Part shown: one piece after another, positions 35,818 through 43,536 of the stretch
Position numbering within the stretch: the stretch's first letter is position 1
Layout: each line of letters opens with the position of its first letter
DNA from: Paraburkholderia diazotrophica
Lineage (GTDB): Bacteria; Pseudomonadota; Gammaproteobacteria; Burkholderiales; Burkholderiaceae
Assembly (NCBI RefSeq): GCF_900108945.1
Contig: NZ_FNYE01000015.1
Location: 116,975-180,974 of the forward strand
Direction of reading: 5' to 3'
Length of the DNA stretch: 64,000 nucleotides
The notes under the pieces: generated by a model
What the model was told of the DNA's origin: nothing
The model's database searches: none
Seen by the model: only the letters and a program-made list of their open reading frames with translations
Made by a program: the position numbers and the translations under genes

Positions 35818-36582
35818 CTAGATCGTCAGGCCGCCGTCGACGACGATGCATTCGCCGTTCGTGTAGCTCGCCGCGTCTGACACGAGATACAGCACCGTGG
35901 CCGCCATTTCGCGCGGCTCGCCGTGGCGGCGCAACGGAATGTTGCTGATCCAGTGGTCGTAGATGTCCTTGTTGTCGAACAGCGCGCCCGCGAACTTCGT
36001 TTTCGTGAGACCGGGCAGCAGCGCGTTCACGCGGATGCCGAGCGGTCCGCATTCCTTCGCGAACGCTCGCGTCATGTTGACGACGGCTGCCTTCGTGATC
36101 GAGTAGATGCCTTGCATGTCGCCGGGCTGCAACGCGTTGACGGACGCCGTGTTGACGATCGCGCCGCGTCCTTGCTCTTTCATCAGCTTGCCCGCTTCCA
36201 CTGACATGAAGAAGTACCCGCGCACGTTCACTTCGACGGTCTTGTTGTATGCGGCGAGATCCGTGTCGAGGATATGCCCGAAGTACGGATTGGCCGCCGC
36301 GTTGTTCACGAGAATGTCGAGCCGCCCATGTTTTTCGCGGATATGCGCGAACGTCGCCGCGATGTCCTCCATGCGGCCGACGTGACACGCGAGCGCTTCG
36401 GCGCGGCCGCCTGCATCGCGTATGCTCGCCGCCACCTGCTCGCACTCGTCGATCTTGCGGCTCGATACGATCACATGCGCGCCCTGTCCGGCGAGCAGCT
36501 TCGCAATCGCTTCGCCGATGCCGCGGCTTGCGCCCGTGACGAGCGCGATGCGGCCCGTGAGGTCGAAAAGGTTCGTGCTCAT
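35818..36582 (-). CDS. Short-chain dehydrogenase/reductase
   Basis: The protein has 254 residues from the ATG at 36582, which has GGAGGAGAC upstream. The NAD(P)-binding motif TGASRGIG is at residues 16-23, NNAA at 93-96 and the catalytic Ser147, Tyr160 and Lys164 (YSITK) are in place. It ends with VDGGLTI, usual for classical SDRs. It lies between the kinase-like and acyl-CoA dehydrogenase genes, so it probably oxidises or reduces a hydroxyacyl intermediate of the same pathway. Confidence 0.9.
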   Translation of the reverse strand: MSTNLFDLTGRIALVTGASRGIGEAIAKLLAGQGAHVIVSSRKIDECEQVAASIRDAGGRAEALACHVGRMEDIAATFAHIREKHGRLDILVNNAAANPYFGHILDTDLAAYNKTVEVNVRGYFFMSVEAGKLMKEQGRGAIVNTASVNALQPGDMQGIYSITKAAVVNMTRAFAKECGPLGIRVNALLPGLTKTKFAGALFDNKDIYDHWISNIPLRRHGEPREMAATVLYLVSDAASYTNGECIVVDGGLTI

Positions 36583-36633
36583 AGGTGTCTCCTCCATGTC
36601 TTTATCGATGAACGGGATGAATGCGATGAACGG

Positions 36634-37683
36634 CTAGGCGATCAGTCCGGCGCCGAGTTGCGCGAGCGGCTCGACCATCGCGCCGACGTCATGTGCCTGC
36701 GCGCTCGACGCATTACCTTGCAGCGCGCGCGCCTTCACGCCCTGCGCAATCGCAGCGAGCCGGAAGAAGCTGAACGCGAGAAAGAAAGGCCAGTTGACGA
36801 TCGAGGGCAGGCCGCGCAGCGCGCAGTATTGCGCGACGATCTCGTCCTCTTCGGGCACGCCGAGCGCCGCGCGGTCCTGGCTGCGCAGCCCCGGAATATG
36901 GCCGTCCGACGGCAGACGCAGGCACATGCAGAAGTACGCGAGATCGGCGAGGGGATGACCGAGCGTCGACAGTTCCCAGTCGAGAATCGCGCGCACGCGT
37001 GGCGCGTCGTTCGCGAAGATCAGGTTGTCCATGCGGAAGTCGCCGTGGACGAGGGAAGGGCGCATGTCCGGTGTGTCGGCGGGACAGTGCGCGGGCAGCC
37101 AGTCGATCAGCGCTTCCATCGCCGCGATGCGCTCCGTTTCGGCGGCGCGGTATTGCTTCGTCCATACGCCGATCTGACGCTCGAAGTAGTTGCCGGCGCG
37201 CCCGTAGTCGCCGAGCCCCACCGTTTGCGGATCGACGTCGTGCAGCGCCGCGAGCGTCTGCACGATGGCCGCGTAATAGCTGCGCCGCACATCGCGATCA
37301 AGTTCCGGCAGCGCGGGGTTCCAGAAGATGCGGCCTTCCTCGTAGCTCATCAGATAGAACATGCTGCCGATCACGTCGCGGTCTTCGCACAGATGCAACG
37401 CGCGCGCGACGGGCACGGGCGTGTCGGCGAGCGCACGCAGCACGCGATATTCGCGGTCGACGGCATGCGCCGACTTGAGCAGTTGTCCGGGTGGCTGCCG
37501 GCGCAGCACATAGCGTTCGCCTTGTGCGTCGATGAGCCAGGTCGGATTGGACTGGCCGCCTGCAAATTTCGTCGCGCTCACAGGGCCGCGAAAGCCCGCG
37601 ATGTGCTGCTTCAGATATTGCGTAAGCCGCTCGATATCGAGCGTGGTGTCGTGTCGATCACGAGTCATGTCGTTCGATGTCAT
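36634..37683 (-). CDS. APH-family phosphotransferase (acyl-CoA dehydrogenase-associated kinase)
   Basis: The protein has 349 residues; the ATG five codons in (37668) is also possible and neither has a clear ribosome binding site. Kinase motifs are YVLRRQPPG (Lys/Arg strand), SLVHGDFRMDNLIF (catalytic loop) and AILDWELSTLGHPLADLA (Mg-binding Asp). It closely follows the kinase part of ACAD10/ACAD11 and the LvaA protein of levulinate catabolism, which phosphorylates the 4-hydroxyl of a hydroxyacyl-CoA. With the SDR and acyl-CoA dehydrogenase it would form a 4-hydroxyacyl-CoA isomerisation route. This role is inferred from family and context. Confidence 0.87.
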   Translation of the reverse strand: MTSNDMTRDRHDTTLDIERLTQYLKQHIAGFRGPVSATKFAGGQSNPTWLIDAQGERYVLRRQPPGQLLKSAHAVDREYRVLRALADTPVPVARALHLCEDRDVIGSMFYLMSYEEGRIFWNPALPELDRDVRRSYYAAIVQTLAALHDVDPQTVGLGDYGRAGNYFERQIGVWTKQYRAAETERIAAMEALIDWLPAHCPADTPDMRPSLVHGDFRMDNLIFANDAPRVRAILDWELSTLGHPLADLAYFCMCLRLPSDGHIPGLRSQDRAALGVPEEDEIVAQYCALRGLPSIVNWPFFLAFSFFRLAAIAQGVKARALQGNASSAQAHDVGAMVEPLAQLGAGLIA

Positions 37684-37704
37684 GTCGTTCGATGTATTGC
37701 CGGG

Positions 37705-38379
37705 CTAACCGTAAGTCTGAAAAGCGCGACGCTGAGGATCATCGAGATGGCCGATGCCGTTGAAGCTCGACAGTTGCAGCGTGTCGCGGTTGAAGAAGTA
37801 GTGGCTCACGCTGCTGTTGCGGATCTGCATGTTGAGCGCGATCGCCGTCTCGGCGGGCGCATGCAGGATCTGCTGCGTCAGCGCGGCGATCACGCCGCCC
37901 GAGCTGACCACCAGCACGCGCTGTCCGCCGCCGTGCTGGATCGCGGCGCGCGCATCGGCGACGCGCTGCTGGAAGGCGCGCCACGTTTCGGGCGCGCAGT
38001 CATCGAGCGCGCCTTCCGCCCACAGATGCAGCACTTGCCGCAACGCCTTGAAGAAATCGCGCGAGCTCCCGGTCGCGCGTTGGGCGAGGTCGGCGTGCTG
38101 ATCGCCGAGCGCGCGAAAGAGCGCGTGAAAATCGTATTCGTCGAGACCCGGGTGGACTTCGCATTCGACGGGCGGCGCGCCCAGGCCGCGCCAGATCGCG
38201 TCGACGGTTTGCGCGTGGCGTCGCAGCGTGCCCGCCATCACGCGGTCGAACGCGATGTCGCGCTGCGCGAAGTATTCGCCGAGCCAGATGCCTTGCCGTT
38301 CGCCAATCGCCGAGAGCCGGTCGTAGTCATCCGCGCCCAGCGACGCCTGGCCATGCCGTACCAGATAGAGTTCCGCCAT
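37705..38379 (-). CDS. Histidine phosphatase family protein (phosphoglycerate-mutase-like)
   Basis: The protein has 224 residues from the ATG at 38379 (MAELYLVRHGQASLG). The RHG motif holds the phospho-accepting His at residue 9. A second Arg and the later VLVVSSGGVIAAL region stand where the second active-site His of the family is usually found; here the HG motif reads SGG. The gene opens a four-gene operon with the kinase, SDR and acyl-CoA dehydrogenase. A phosphatase beside a small-molecule kinase may remove stray phosphate esters or reset the pathway, but this is speculation. Confidence 0.82.
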   Translation of the reverse strand: MAELYLVRHGQASLGADDYDRLSAIGERQGIWLGEYFAQRDIAFDRVMAGTLRRHAQTVDAIWRGLGAPPVECEVHPGLDEYDFHALFRALGDQHADLAQRATGSSRDFFKALRQVLHLWAEGALDDCAPETWRAFQQRVADARAAIQHGGGQRVLVVSSGGVIAALTQQILHAPAETAIALNMQIRNSSVSHYFFNRDTLQLSSFNGIGHLDDPQRRAFQTYG

Positions 38380-38601
38380 CGCTTGCTTCGCTTGCAGAAG
38401 GTGAGGCCAGCATAGCGGCGGGTCGTGCATTCCTGAAGTTTATTTGGTGAATCTGAAGCTATTCATCATGATGATGAGTATGCGCAACTAACTGTCAGTC
38501 GCTTTGCAATCCCGCCTTCGCCGCGGCGGGCGTTCGACGAGTGCCACGTCCCTCGCCCGCGAGACACGCCGAACGTCATCAACGTCCGGCGCATAGACCG
38601 C

Positions 38602-38835
38602 TCAACGGTTGCCGTCAAGCAGATCGTTCAGCATCGAATCGAATTCGGCTTGCGCGTCTTCGAGTTCCTGTAGCGCGGCGTCGAACGTCTGCAGCGCCAT
38701 CTGTGACGGCCGGCCGCTGCCGGCCGGAGGGAACTGCGATTGCAGCGCGGCGAACGCTGTTTGCACCTGCTTCGTCGCGTTCAGGACGCGCTCCATCGCG
38801 CGGGTTTCTTCGGCTCGCGCCGCTTCGTGATCCAT
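38602..38835 (-). CDS. Small alpha-helical protein, unknown function
   Basis: The protein has 77 residues from the ATG at 38835, which has GGAG seven bases upstream; an ATG at 38841 sits too close to that site. The sequence is rich in Ala, Glu, Gln and Asp, with heptad-like spacing at residues 5-32 and 45-75 around a Pro/Gly break (PPAGSGRP). It probably forms a helical hairpin or coiled coil. No family is recognised. It stands alone between the Lrp gene and the phosphatase operon. Confidence 0.6.
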   Translation of the reverse strand: MDHEAARAEETRAMERVLNATKQVQTAFAALQSQFPPAGSGRPSQMALQTFDAALQELEDAQAEFDSMLNDLLDGNR

Positions 38836-38954
38836 GCTCATGCTCCGTGATTCGGTGTGTGCCGCAATGGCGAGGCGCCCACTATGCCACGAGTTCGCGA
38901 GTTCCCGACGCGGTCGCTGGGCCTTTCGCTTTGACCGCGTCTTGCGATGCGTCG

Positions 38955-39419
38955 TCAAAGAAGCGGCAAGCCTCCGTTGGCCTTCACTTCGCGCAACGAC
39001 AGCGACGATTCCACCGACGTCACGCCCGGAAGACTGCGCAACTCGTCGCGCATGAATGTGCCGTAATCGTCGAGGTCGCGAGCGACCACCTGCAGGATAT
39101 AGTCCGCGCTGCCCGACACGTTGTGACACGAGAGGATGCGCGGGATCGCGAGAACCTCGCGCTCGAAGCGCGTCGCCGTCGCGCGATCGTGCACGGCGAA
39201 GCGCACGTACACGAACGATACGACGCCGAGTCCCAGCGCCGCACGCGACAGCACCGCGCGATAGCGCTCGATCGTGCCATCGCTTTCGAGCCGCTTGAGC
39301 CGCCGCGCGCACGGCGTTTCGCTGAGCCCGACCGTTTCGGCGAGCTTCGCATTCGACATCCGGCCATCCGATTGCAAGGCCGCGAGGATCGCGAGGTCTG
39401 TTTTGTCGAGGTCGTTCAT
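38955..39419 (-). CDS. Lrp/AsnC-family regulator
   Basis: The protein has 154 residues. The N-terminal winged helix is LDKTDLAILAALQSDGRMSN then AKLAETVGLSETPCARRLKR, and the C-terminal RAM domain has NVSGSADYILQVVARDLDDY and SLPGVTSVESSLSLREVK. Such regulators sense amino acids. It is divergent from a LysE/RhtB exporter gene with a 133-bp gap, the usual arrangement in which the Lrp protein controls the exporter. Confidence 0.92.
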   Translation of the reverse strand: MNDLDKTDLAILAALQSDGRMSNAKLAETVGLSETPCARRLKRLESDGTIERYRAVLSRAALGLGVVSFVYVRFAVHDRATATRFEREVLAIPRILSCHNVSGSADYILQVVARDLDDYGTFMRDELRSLPGVTSVESSLSLREVKANGGLPLL

Positions 39420-39552
39420 GGTGGGTGGAATGCCGTTGAGAGTGGGTGGATTTTAGGGCATTGCACTAATCGACGGGCCTGCCGGACCGAAAATCGCCAG
39501 TATCCGCTAGCCGGGCGAAGGCATTATGAACGCCTCTAAATGTGAGGTCGTC

Positions 39553-40182
39553 ATGGTTTCCGCTCATCTTCTGATCATGTATGTGGCCGCGCTCGTCGTG
39601 GTCTTTGCGCTGCCCGGTCCGGACATGGCGCTCGTGCTTCAGACGAGCATCGGCCGTGGCGCGCGCACCGGCTTCGCGGCCGCCGCCGGACTCGGCATTT
39701 CGCGCGCGACGCACGTGACGCTGTCTGCATGCGGCGTCGCCGCGCTGTTGCGCAACGCGCCGTGGCTGTACGAAGTCGTGCGCTATGGCGGCGCGATTTA
39801 TCTGGCGTGGGTGGCCGTGCAGATTTTCCGCTCGCCCGTGTTTGCGATGCCGACGGATGGCGCGCAGCTGGGCGGAAGCCGTCCGCTGCGATCGGCGTTC
39901 GTCAAGGGGCTGCTGACGAACCTGCTGAATCCGAAGGCGCTTCTGTTCTGCTCGGTGCTGCTGCCGCAATTCGTGCGTCCGGAGGCGGGCCACGTCGCGT
40001 GGCAGGTGATCGAGCTGGGTGTCGTACTGGTCGTGATCGGCGCGTGCTTCGATGCCGCCTATGCTGTCGGCGCGGCGCGCATCTCCGGCTGGGTGCGCTC
40101 GCATCCGCTTGCGCAGACACTGCAGCGCTGGACATTTTCTGCGGCGCTGATCGGCTTCGCGGTGCGGCTGTCGCTCGACTAG
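39553..40182 (+). CDS. LysE/RhtB-family amino-acid exporter
   Basis: The protein has 209 residues from the ATG at 39553, chosen because GAGG lies at proper distance; an ATG at 39526 would add nine residues. Family motifs are ALPGPDMALVLQTSIGRGAR near residue 20 and KGLLTNLLNPKALLFCSVLL near 120. It has six hydrophobic segments. It exports amino acids or related metabolites across the inner membrane and is probably induced through the divergent Lrp-type regulator. Confidence 0.9.
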   Translation: MVSAHLLIMYVAALVVVFALPGPDMALVLQTSIGRGARTGFAAAAGLGISRATHVTLSACGVAALLRNAPWLYEVVRYGGAIYLAWVAVQIFRSPVFAMPTDGAQLGGSRPLRSAFVKGLLTNLLNPKALLFCSVLLPQFVRPEAGHVAWQVIELGVVLVVIGACFDAAYAVGAARISGWVRSHPLAQTLQRWTFSAALIGFAVRLSLD

Positions 40183-40209
40183 GCGGCCGCCGCCGCGCGC
40201 GGCTCCCGC

Positions 40210-40383
40210 CTACTTGCGAATCATCGCCGCGCGCTCCGACTTCTGGTCGATGACTTTGCGGCGATGCTTGTCCTTCATCTTCTTCCACCCTTTGCACTCT
40301 CCGCGGGTGCGCAGGCAGCCGAGACAATAGCCGGTCTTGCTGTCGAACTTGCAGACGTCGATACAGGGCGATTTGATACTCAT
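40210..40383 (-). CDS. DUF1289 protein (small Cys-rich)
   Basis: This 57-residue protein begins MSIKSPCIDVCKFD and continues TGYCLGCLRTRGECKGW. Four of its Cys match the DUF1289 pattern SPCIxVC...GxCxGCxRTxxE. The tail is highly basic (KKMKDKHRRKVIDQK). The Cys spacing suggests a small zinc or iron-sulfur site, but the function of DUF1289 is not known. The gene is short and easily missed. It lies between the LysE and YnfA genes on the opposite strand. Confidence 0.82.
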   Translation of the reverse strand: MSIKSPCIDVCKFDSKTGYCLGCLRTRGECKGWKKMKDKHRRKVIDQKSERAAMIRK

Positions 40384-40555
40384 GCTGGCTTGCTCGCGAT
40401 CGTTGAAGGGGCGGGGAGCGACGACTGTCGCACGGCGCTGCGGGCACGGGCAAAGTGATTGTGTTAATAAGAGCGATAGACGGCGGGGCAGAAGTCCTCG
40501 CCGACGCTTTTGCGCACGCCGCGTGCGCGTCGATCGATCACTCCCACACCTGACG

Positions 40556-40876
40556 ATGAAGACCCTGTTGCTGTACGTCGTGACCGCGATCGCCGAGATC
40601 GTCGGCTGCTATCTGCCCTGGCGCTGGCTCAAGGACGGCGGCCCCGCGTGGCTGCTGGTGCCGGGCGCGTTGAGCCTCGCGCTGTTCGCGTGGCTGCTGA
40701 CGTTTCATGGCACGGCGGCCGGCCGCGTCTACGCTGCATATGGCGGCGTGTATGTGGCCGTCGCGATCCTCTGGCTCTGGGGCGTCGATCACGTGCGCCC
40801 GAGCGCGTGGGATCTTGCGGGCGCGGCGCTCACGCTGGCGGGCATGGGGATCATCGCGTTCCAGCCGCGGGTTTAA
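40556..40876 (+). CDS. YnfA/UPF0060 family small membrane protein
   Basis: The protein has 106 residues and four membrane helices. The N-terminus LLYVVTAIAEIVGCYLPWRW and the central FHGTAAGRVYAAYGGVYVAVA match the UPF0060 (YnfA) family, which is related to the small multidrug resistance transporters. It has Glu14 in the first helix, where SMR pumps carry their essential Glu. Its substrate is uncertain. Confidence 0.9.
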   Translation: MKTLLLYVVTAIAEIVGCYLPWRWLKDGGPAWLLVPGALSLALFAWLLTFHGTAAGRVYAAYGGVYVAVAILWLWGVDHVRPSAWDLAGAALTLAGMGIIAFQPRV

Positions 40877-40889
40877 TGTTACTTCTGAG

Positions 40890-40925
40890 GGCTCGTTTTG
40901 CGGCTCGTTTTGCGGCTCGTTTGAC
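40890..40925. repeat. 12-bp tandem repeat, three copies
   Basis: GGCTCGTTTTGC occurs twice exactly and a third time as GGCTCGTTTGAC. It lies 13 bp after the ynfA-like stop. It may be simple slippage. Confidence 0.8.
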
Positions 40926-41048
40926 GGCCCGCGTCACGCGTCTCCTCGACGGCCGCCCATTCAATGCCACTGTTCGCCGCCTCTTCATGATGTGAGCGCG
41001 AACGGGCGGCGAGCCGGTTCGCGCTTCAAACCGTGGCAAGAATCAGCG

Positions 41049-41561
41049 TTAGCTGTTCGGCTTGCCGAGGTAATCGAGCTTGCCAAGCTCGACGCCGTTG
41101 TGACGCAGGATGTCGTATGCCGTCGTGATGTGGAAATAGAAATTCGGCATTGCGAAGCCGAGCAGATAAGACATGCCGGTGAACTCGACCGGGCCGCTGC
41201 GCATTTTCAGCGTCACTTCGCGCGTTTCCGAACCGTCGATCTGCGCGGCATTGAACTCCTTCAGATAATCGATCGTTTTCTGAATGCGGGCGTGCAGTTC
41301 GTCGAAAGCGAACTCCACGTCTTCGTACTTCGGCGCTTCGACGCCCGCAAGACGTGCCGCGCAACCCTTCGCGGTGTCCGTCGCGATGTGCACCTGACGG
41401 GCCAGCGGGAGCATGTCCGGGAAGAGCCGCGCGCCCGTGAGCACGGACGGATCGACCTGTTTTTCCGCCGCGTGCGCCTGGCCCTTGCCGAGAATTGCCT
41501 GCAGGTTCGTGAGGCCGCGAATCAGCACGGGAATGGATGCCTGATACATCGAGATGGTCAT
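41049..41561 (-). CDS. DUF1993 family protein
   Basis: The protein has 170 residues from the ATG at 41561 (GAGGACCACCC upstream). The start SMYQASIPVLIRGLTNLQAI, the central LARQVHIATDTAKGCAARLAG and the end NFYFHITTAYDILRHNGVEL then GKLDYLG match DUF1993. This is a helical DinB-like fold family with no established activity. His residues in the first and last motifs could bind a metal. It stands alone on the minus strand. Confidence 0.87.
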   Translation of the reverse strand: MTISMYQASIPVLIRGLTNLQAILGKGQAHAAEKQVDPSVLTGARLFPDMLPLARQVHIATDTAKGCAARLAGVEAPKYEDVEFAFDELHARIQKTIDYLKEFNAAQIDGSETREVTLKMRSGPVEFTGMSYLLGFAMPNFYFHITTAYDILRHNGVELGKLDYLGKPNS

Positions 41562-41872
41562 GGGTGGTCCTCGAATTCGGGGTTCTCGCGCGCCCTCCGG
41601 CACGCGGTCGCATAGCGTAACGCAACGGCGCATTTGCTGCTGGAGCAGCGTACCGCGATTCCGACGCACGGCAAAAGCTAGCCGTTCGGCCAGGTGTCGA
41701 GCGTGCAGGAACTGTGTTCGAATCGATTGGTCGGACGGTTGGTTTGCTGTCTCACGACGACGGCGTGTTCACGGCGCGACGGGTTTTGCGGCGTGCCCGT
41801 CTGCATGTGCCCGCCATGCGCCCGTCGTGTGTCTAACCCGTGGCCCCGCCATGCACTGGGAGAATCGAAACC

Positions 41873-43432
41873 ATGACGAAGCATCCATTGCCCGGCAGCG
41901 AACGCCAGGTCGCAGCCGGTTCGAAGGTCGTCGCACAGTGCGACCCGTCGGAAACGATTCAGGTCGTCGTCGTGCTGCGCCGCAAGGACGAGCAGCAGTT
42001 CACGCAGTTGATGAAGAAGATCGAGGCGGGCGCGCCGGATGCCAAGCCGTTGTCGCGCGACGAGCTCGAGCAGCGGTTTGGCGCGGCCGCTGAAGACATC
42101 GCGAAGCTCAAGACGTTCGCGTCGCAGCATGGGCTGACCGTCGTGCGCGAGGATGCTTCGGCGCGCACGGTCGTGCTGAGCGGCACGATCGCGCAGTTCC
42201 AGGCCGCGTTCGACGTCAAGCTGCAGCACTACGAGCATCATTCGATGGGCCGGTTTCGCGGCCGCACGGGCGCGATCAGCGTGCCCGACGACCTGCATGG
42301 CGTCGTGACGGCCGTGCTCGGTCTCGACAACCGTCCGCAGGCAAGGCCGCATTTCCGCATCCGTCCGCCGTTCGCGCCGGCGAAGGCGCGCCAGGCGTCG
42401 TTTACGCCGCTGCAGCTCGCGTCGATGTATCAGTTCCCGCAGGGTGACGGCAGCGGCCAATGCATCGGCATCATCGAACTGGGCGGCGGCTATCGCACGG
42501 CCGATCTGACCAGCTATTTTTCGAGCCTTGGCGTGGGCTCGCCGAAGGTCGTTGCCGTCGGCGTCGACCAGGGCGGCAACCATCCGACGGGCGACCCGAA
42601 CGGACCGGACGGCGAAGTCACGCTCGACATCGAGATCGCCGGCGCAATCGCGCCCGCCGCTACGATAGCCGTGTACTTCACGGTCAACAGCGACGCCGGC
42701 TTTATCGACGCCGTCAGCCGCGCAGTGCATGACACGAAGAACAAGCCTTCCGTGATTTCGATCAGCTGGGGCGCGCCCGAAAACGTGTGGACGGCGCAAT
42801 CGATGACGGCCTTCAACGACGTGCTCCAGTCGGCGGCGGCGATCGGCGTGACGGTGTGCGCGGCGTCGGGCGACAGCGGCTCGACGGACGGCGTAGGCGA
42901 CGGCGGCGATCACGTCGATTTCCCCTCGTCGAGCCCCTATGTGCTCGCGTGCGGCGGCACGAGCGTGCAAGGCTCGGGGCACAAGGTCACGCATGAAGTG
43001 GTGTGGAACGATGGCGCGGACGGCGGCTCCACGGGCGGTGGCGTGAGCGGCACATTCCCTGTCCCCGCCTGGCAGGAAGGCCTGTCCACGAAGGGCACCC
43101 AAGGCGGAAAGACGGCGCTGACCGGGCGCGGCGTGCCGGATGTCGCGGGCGATGCGTCGCCGCTCACCGGCTACGACGTGCTCGTCGACGGCAGCAACAC
43201 GGTCGTCGGCGGCACGAGCGCCGTCGCGCCGTTGTGGGCGGCGCTGATCGCGCGCATCAACGGCGCGAAGGGTACGCCCGTCGGCTTCGTCAATCCGAAG
43301 CTGTACAAGGCGGCGGGCGCCTGCAACGACATCACGCAGGGCAACAACGGCAGTTATGCGGCAACCACGGGGTGGGACGCCTGCACGGGATTGGGTAGTC
43401 CCAATGGTGTGAAGGTGGCGGCGGCTTTATAG
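41873..43432 (+). CDS. Serine-carboxyl peptidase of family S53 (kumamolisin/sedolisin type) with propeptide
   Basis: The protein has 519 residues. Residues about 25-155 are the S53 propeptide. In the catalytic part Glu248 and Asp252 (GEVTLDIEIAGAI), the oxyanion Asp334 (SGDSGSTDG) and Ser449 (GGTSAVAPLWA) occur with almost exactly the spacing of kumamolisin (Glu78, Asp82, Asp164, Ser278). The calcium site is formed by NDITQGNNG and GWDACTGLGSP. These enzymes cut proteins at acidic pH after self-removal of the propeptide. No signal peptide is seen, which is odd for a normally secreted enzyme. It is followed 104 bp later by a serine carboxypeptidase. Confidence 0.92.
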   Translation: MTKHPLPGSERQVAAGSKVVAQCDPSETIQVVVVLRRKDEQQFTQLMKKIEAGAPDAKPLSRDELEQRFGAAAEDIAKLKTFASQHGLTVVREDASARTVVLSGTIAQFQAAFDVKLQHYEHHSMGRFRGRTGAISVPDDLHGVVTAVLGLDNRPQARPHFRIRPPFAPAKARQASFTPLQLASMYQFPQGDGSGQCIGIIELGGGYRTADLTSYFSSLGVGSPKVVAVGVDQGGNHPTGDPNGPDGEVTLDIEIAGAIAPAATIAVYFTVNSDAGFIDAVSRAVHDTKNKPSVISISWGAPENVWTAQSMTAFNDVLQSAAAIGVTVCAASGDSGSTDGVGDGGDHVDFPSSSPYVLACGGTSVQGSGHKVTHEVVWNDGADGGSTGGGVSGTFPVPAWQEGLSTKGTQGGKTALTGRGVPDVAGDASPLTGYDVLVDGSNTVVGGTSAVAPLWAALIARINGAKGTPVGFVNPKLYKAAGACNDITQGNNGSYAATTGWDACTGLGSPNGVKVAAAL

Positions 43433-43536
43433 TCTGATCAGCGGGCGCTCATATGTCGGGCGCCATGCTTCGGGCGGCGATGAACGCATCGCAAGACAAG
43501 ACCAGGCAACATGTGTACGCATTCGATGGAGCGATC

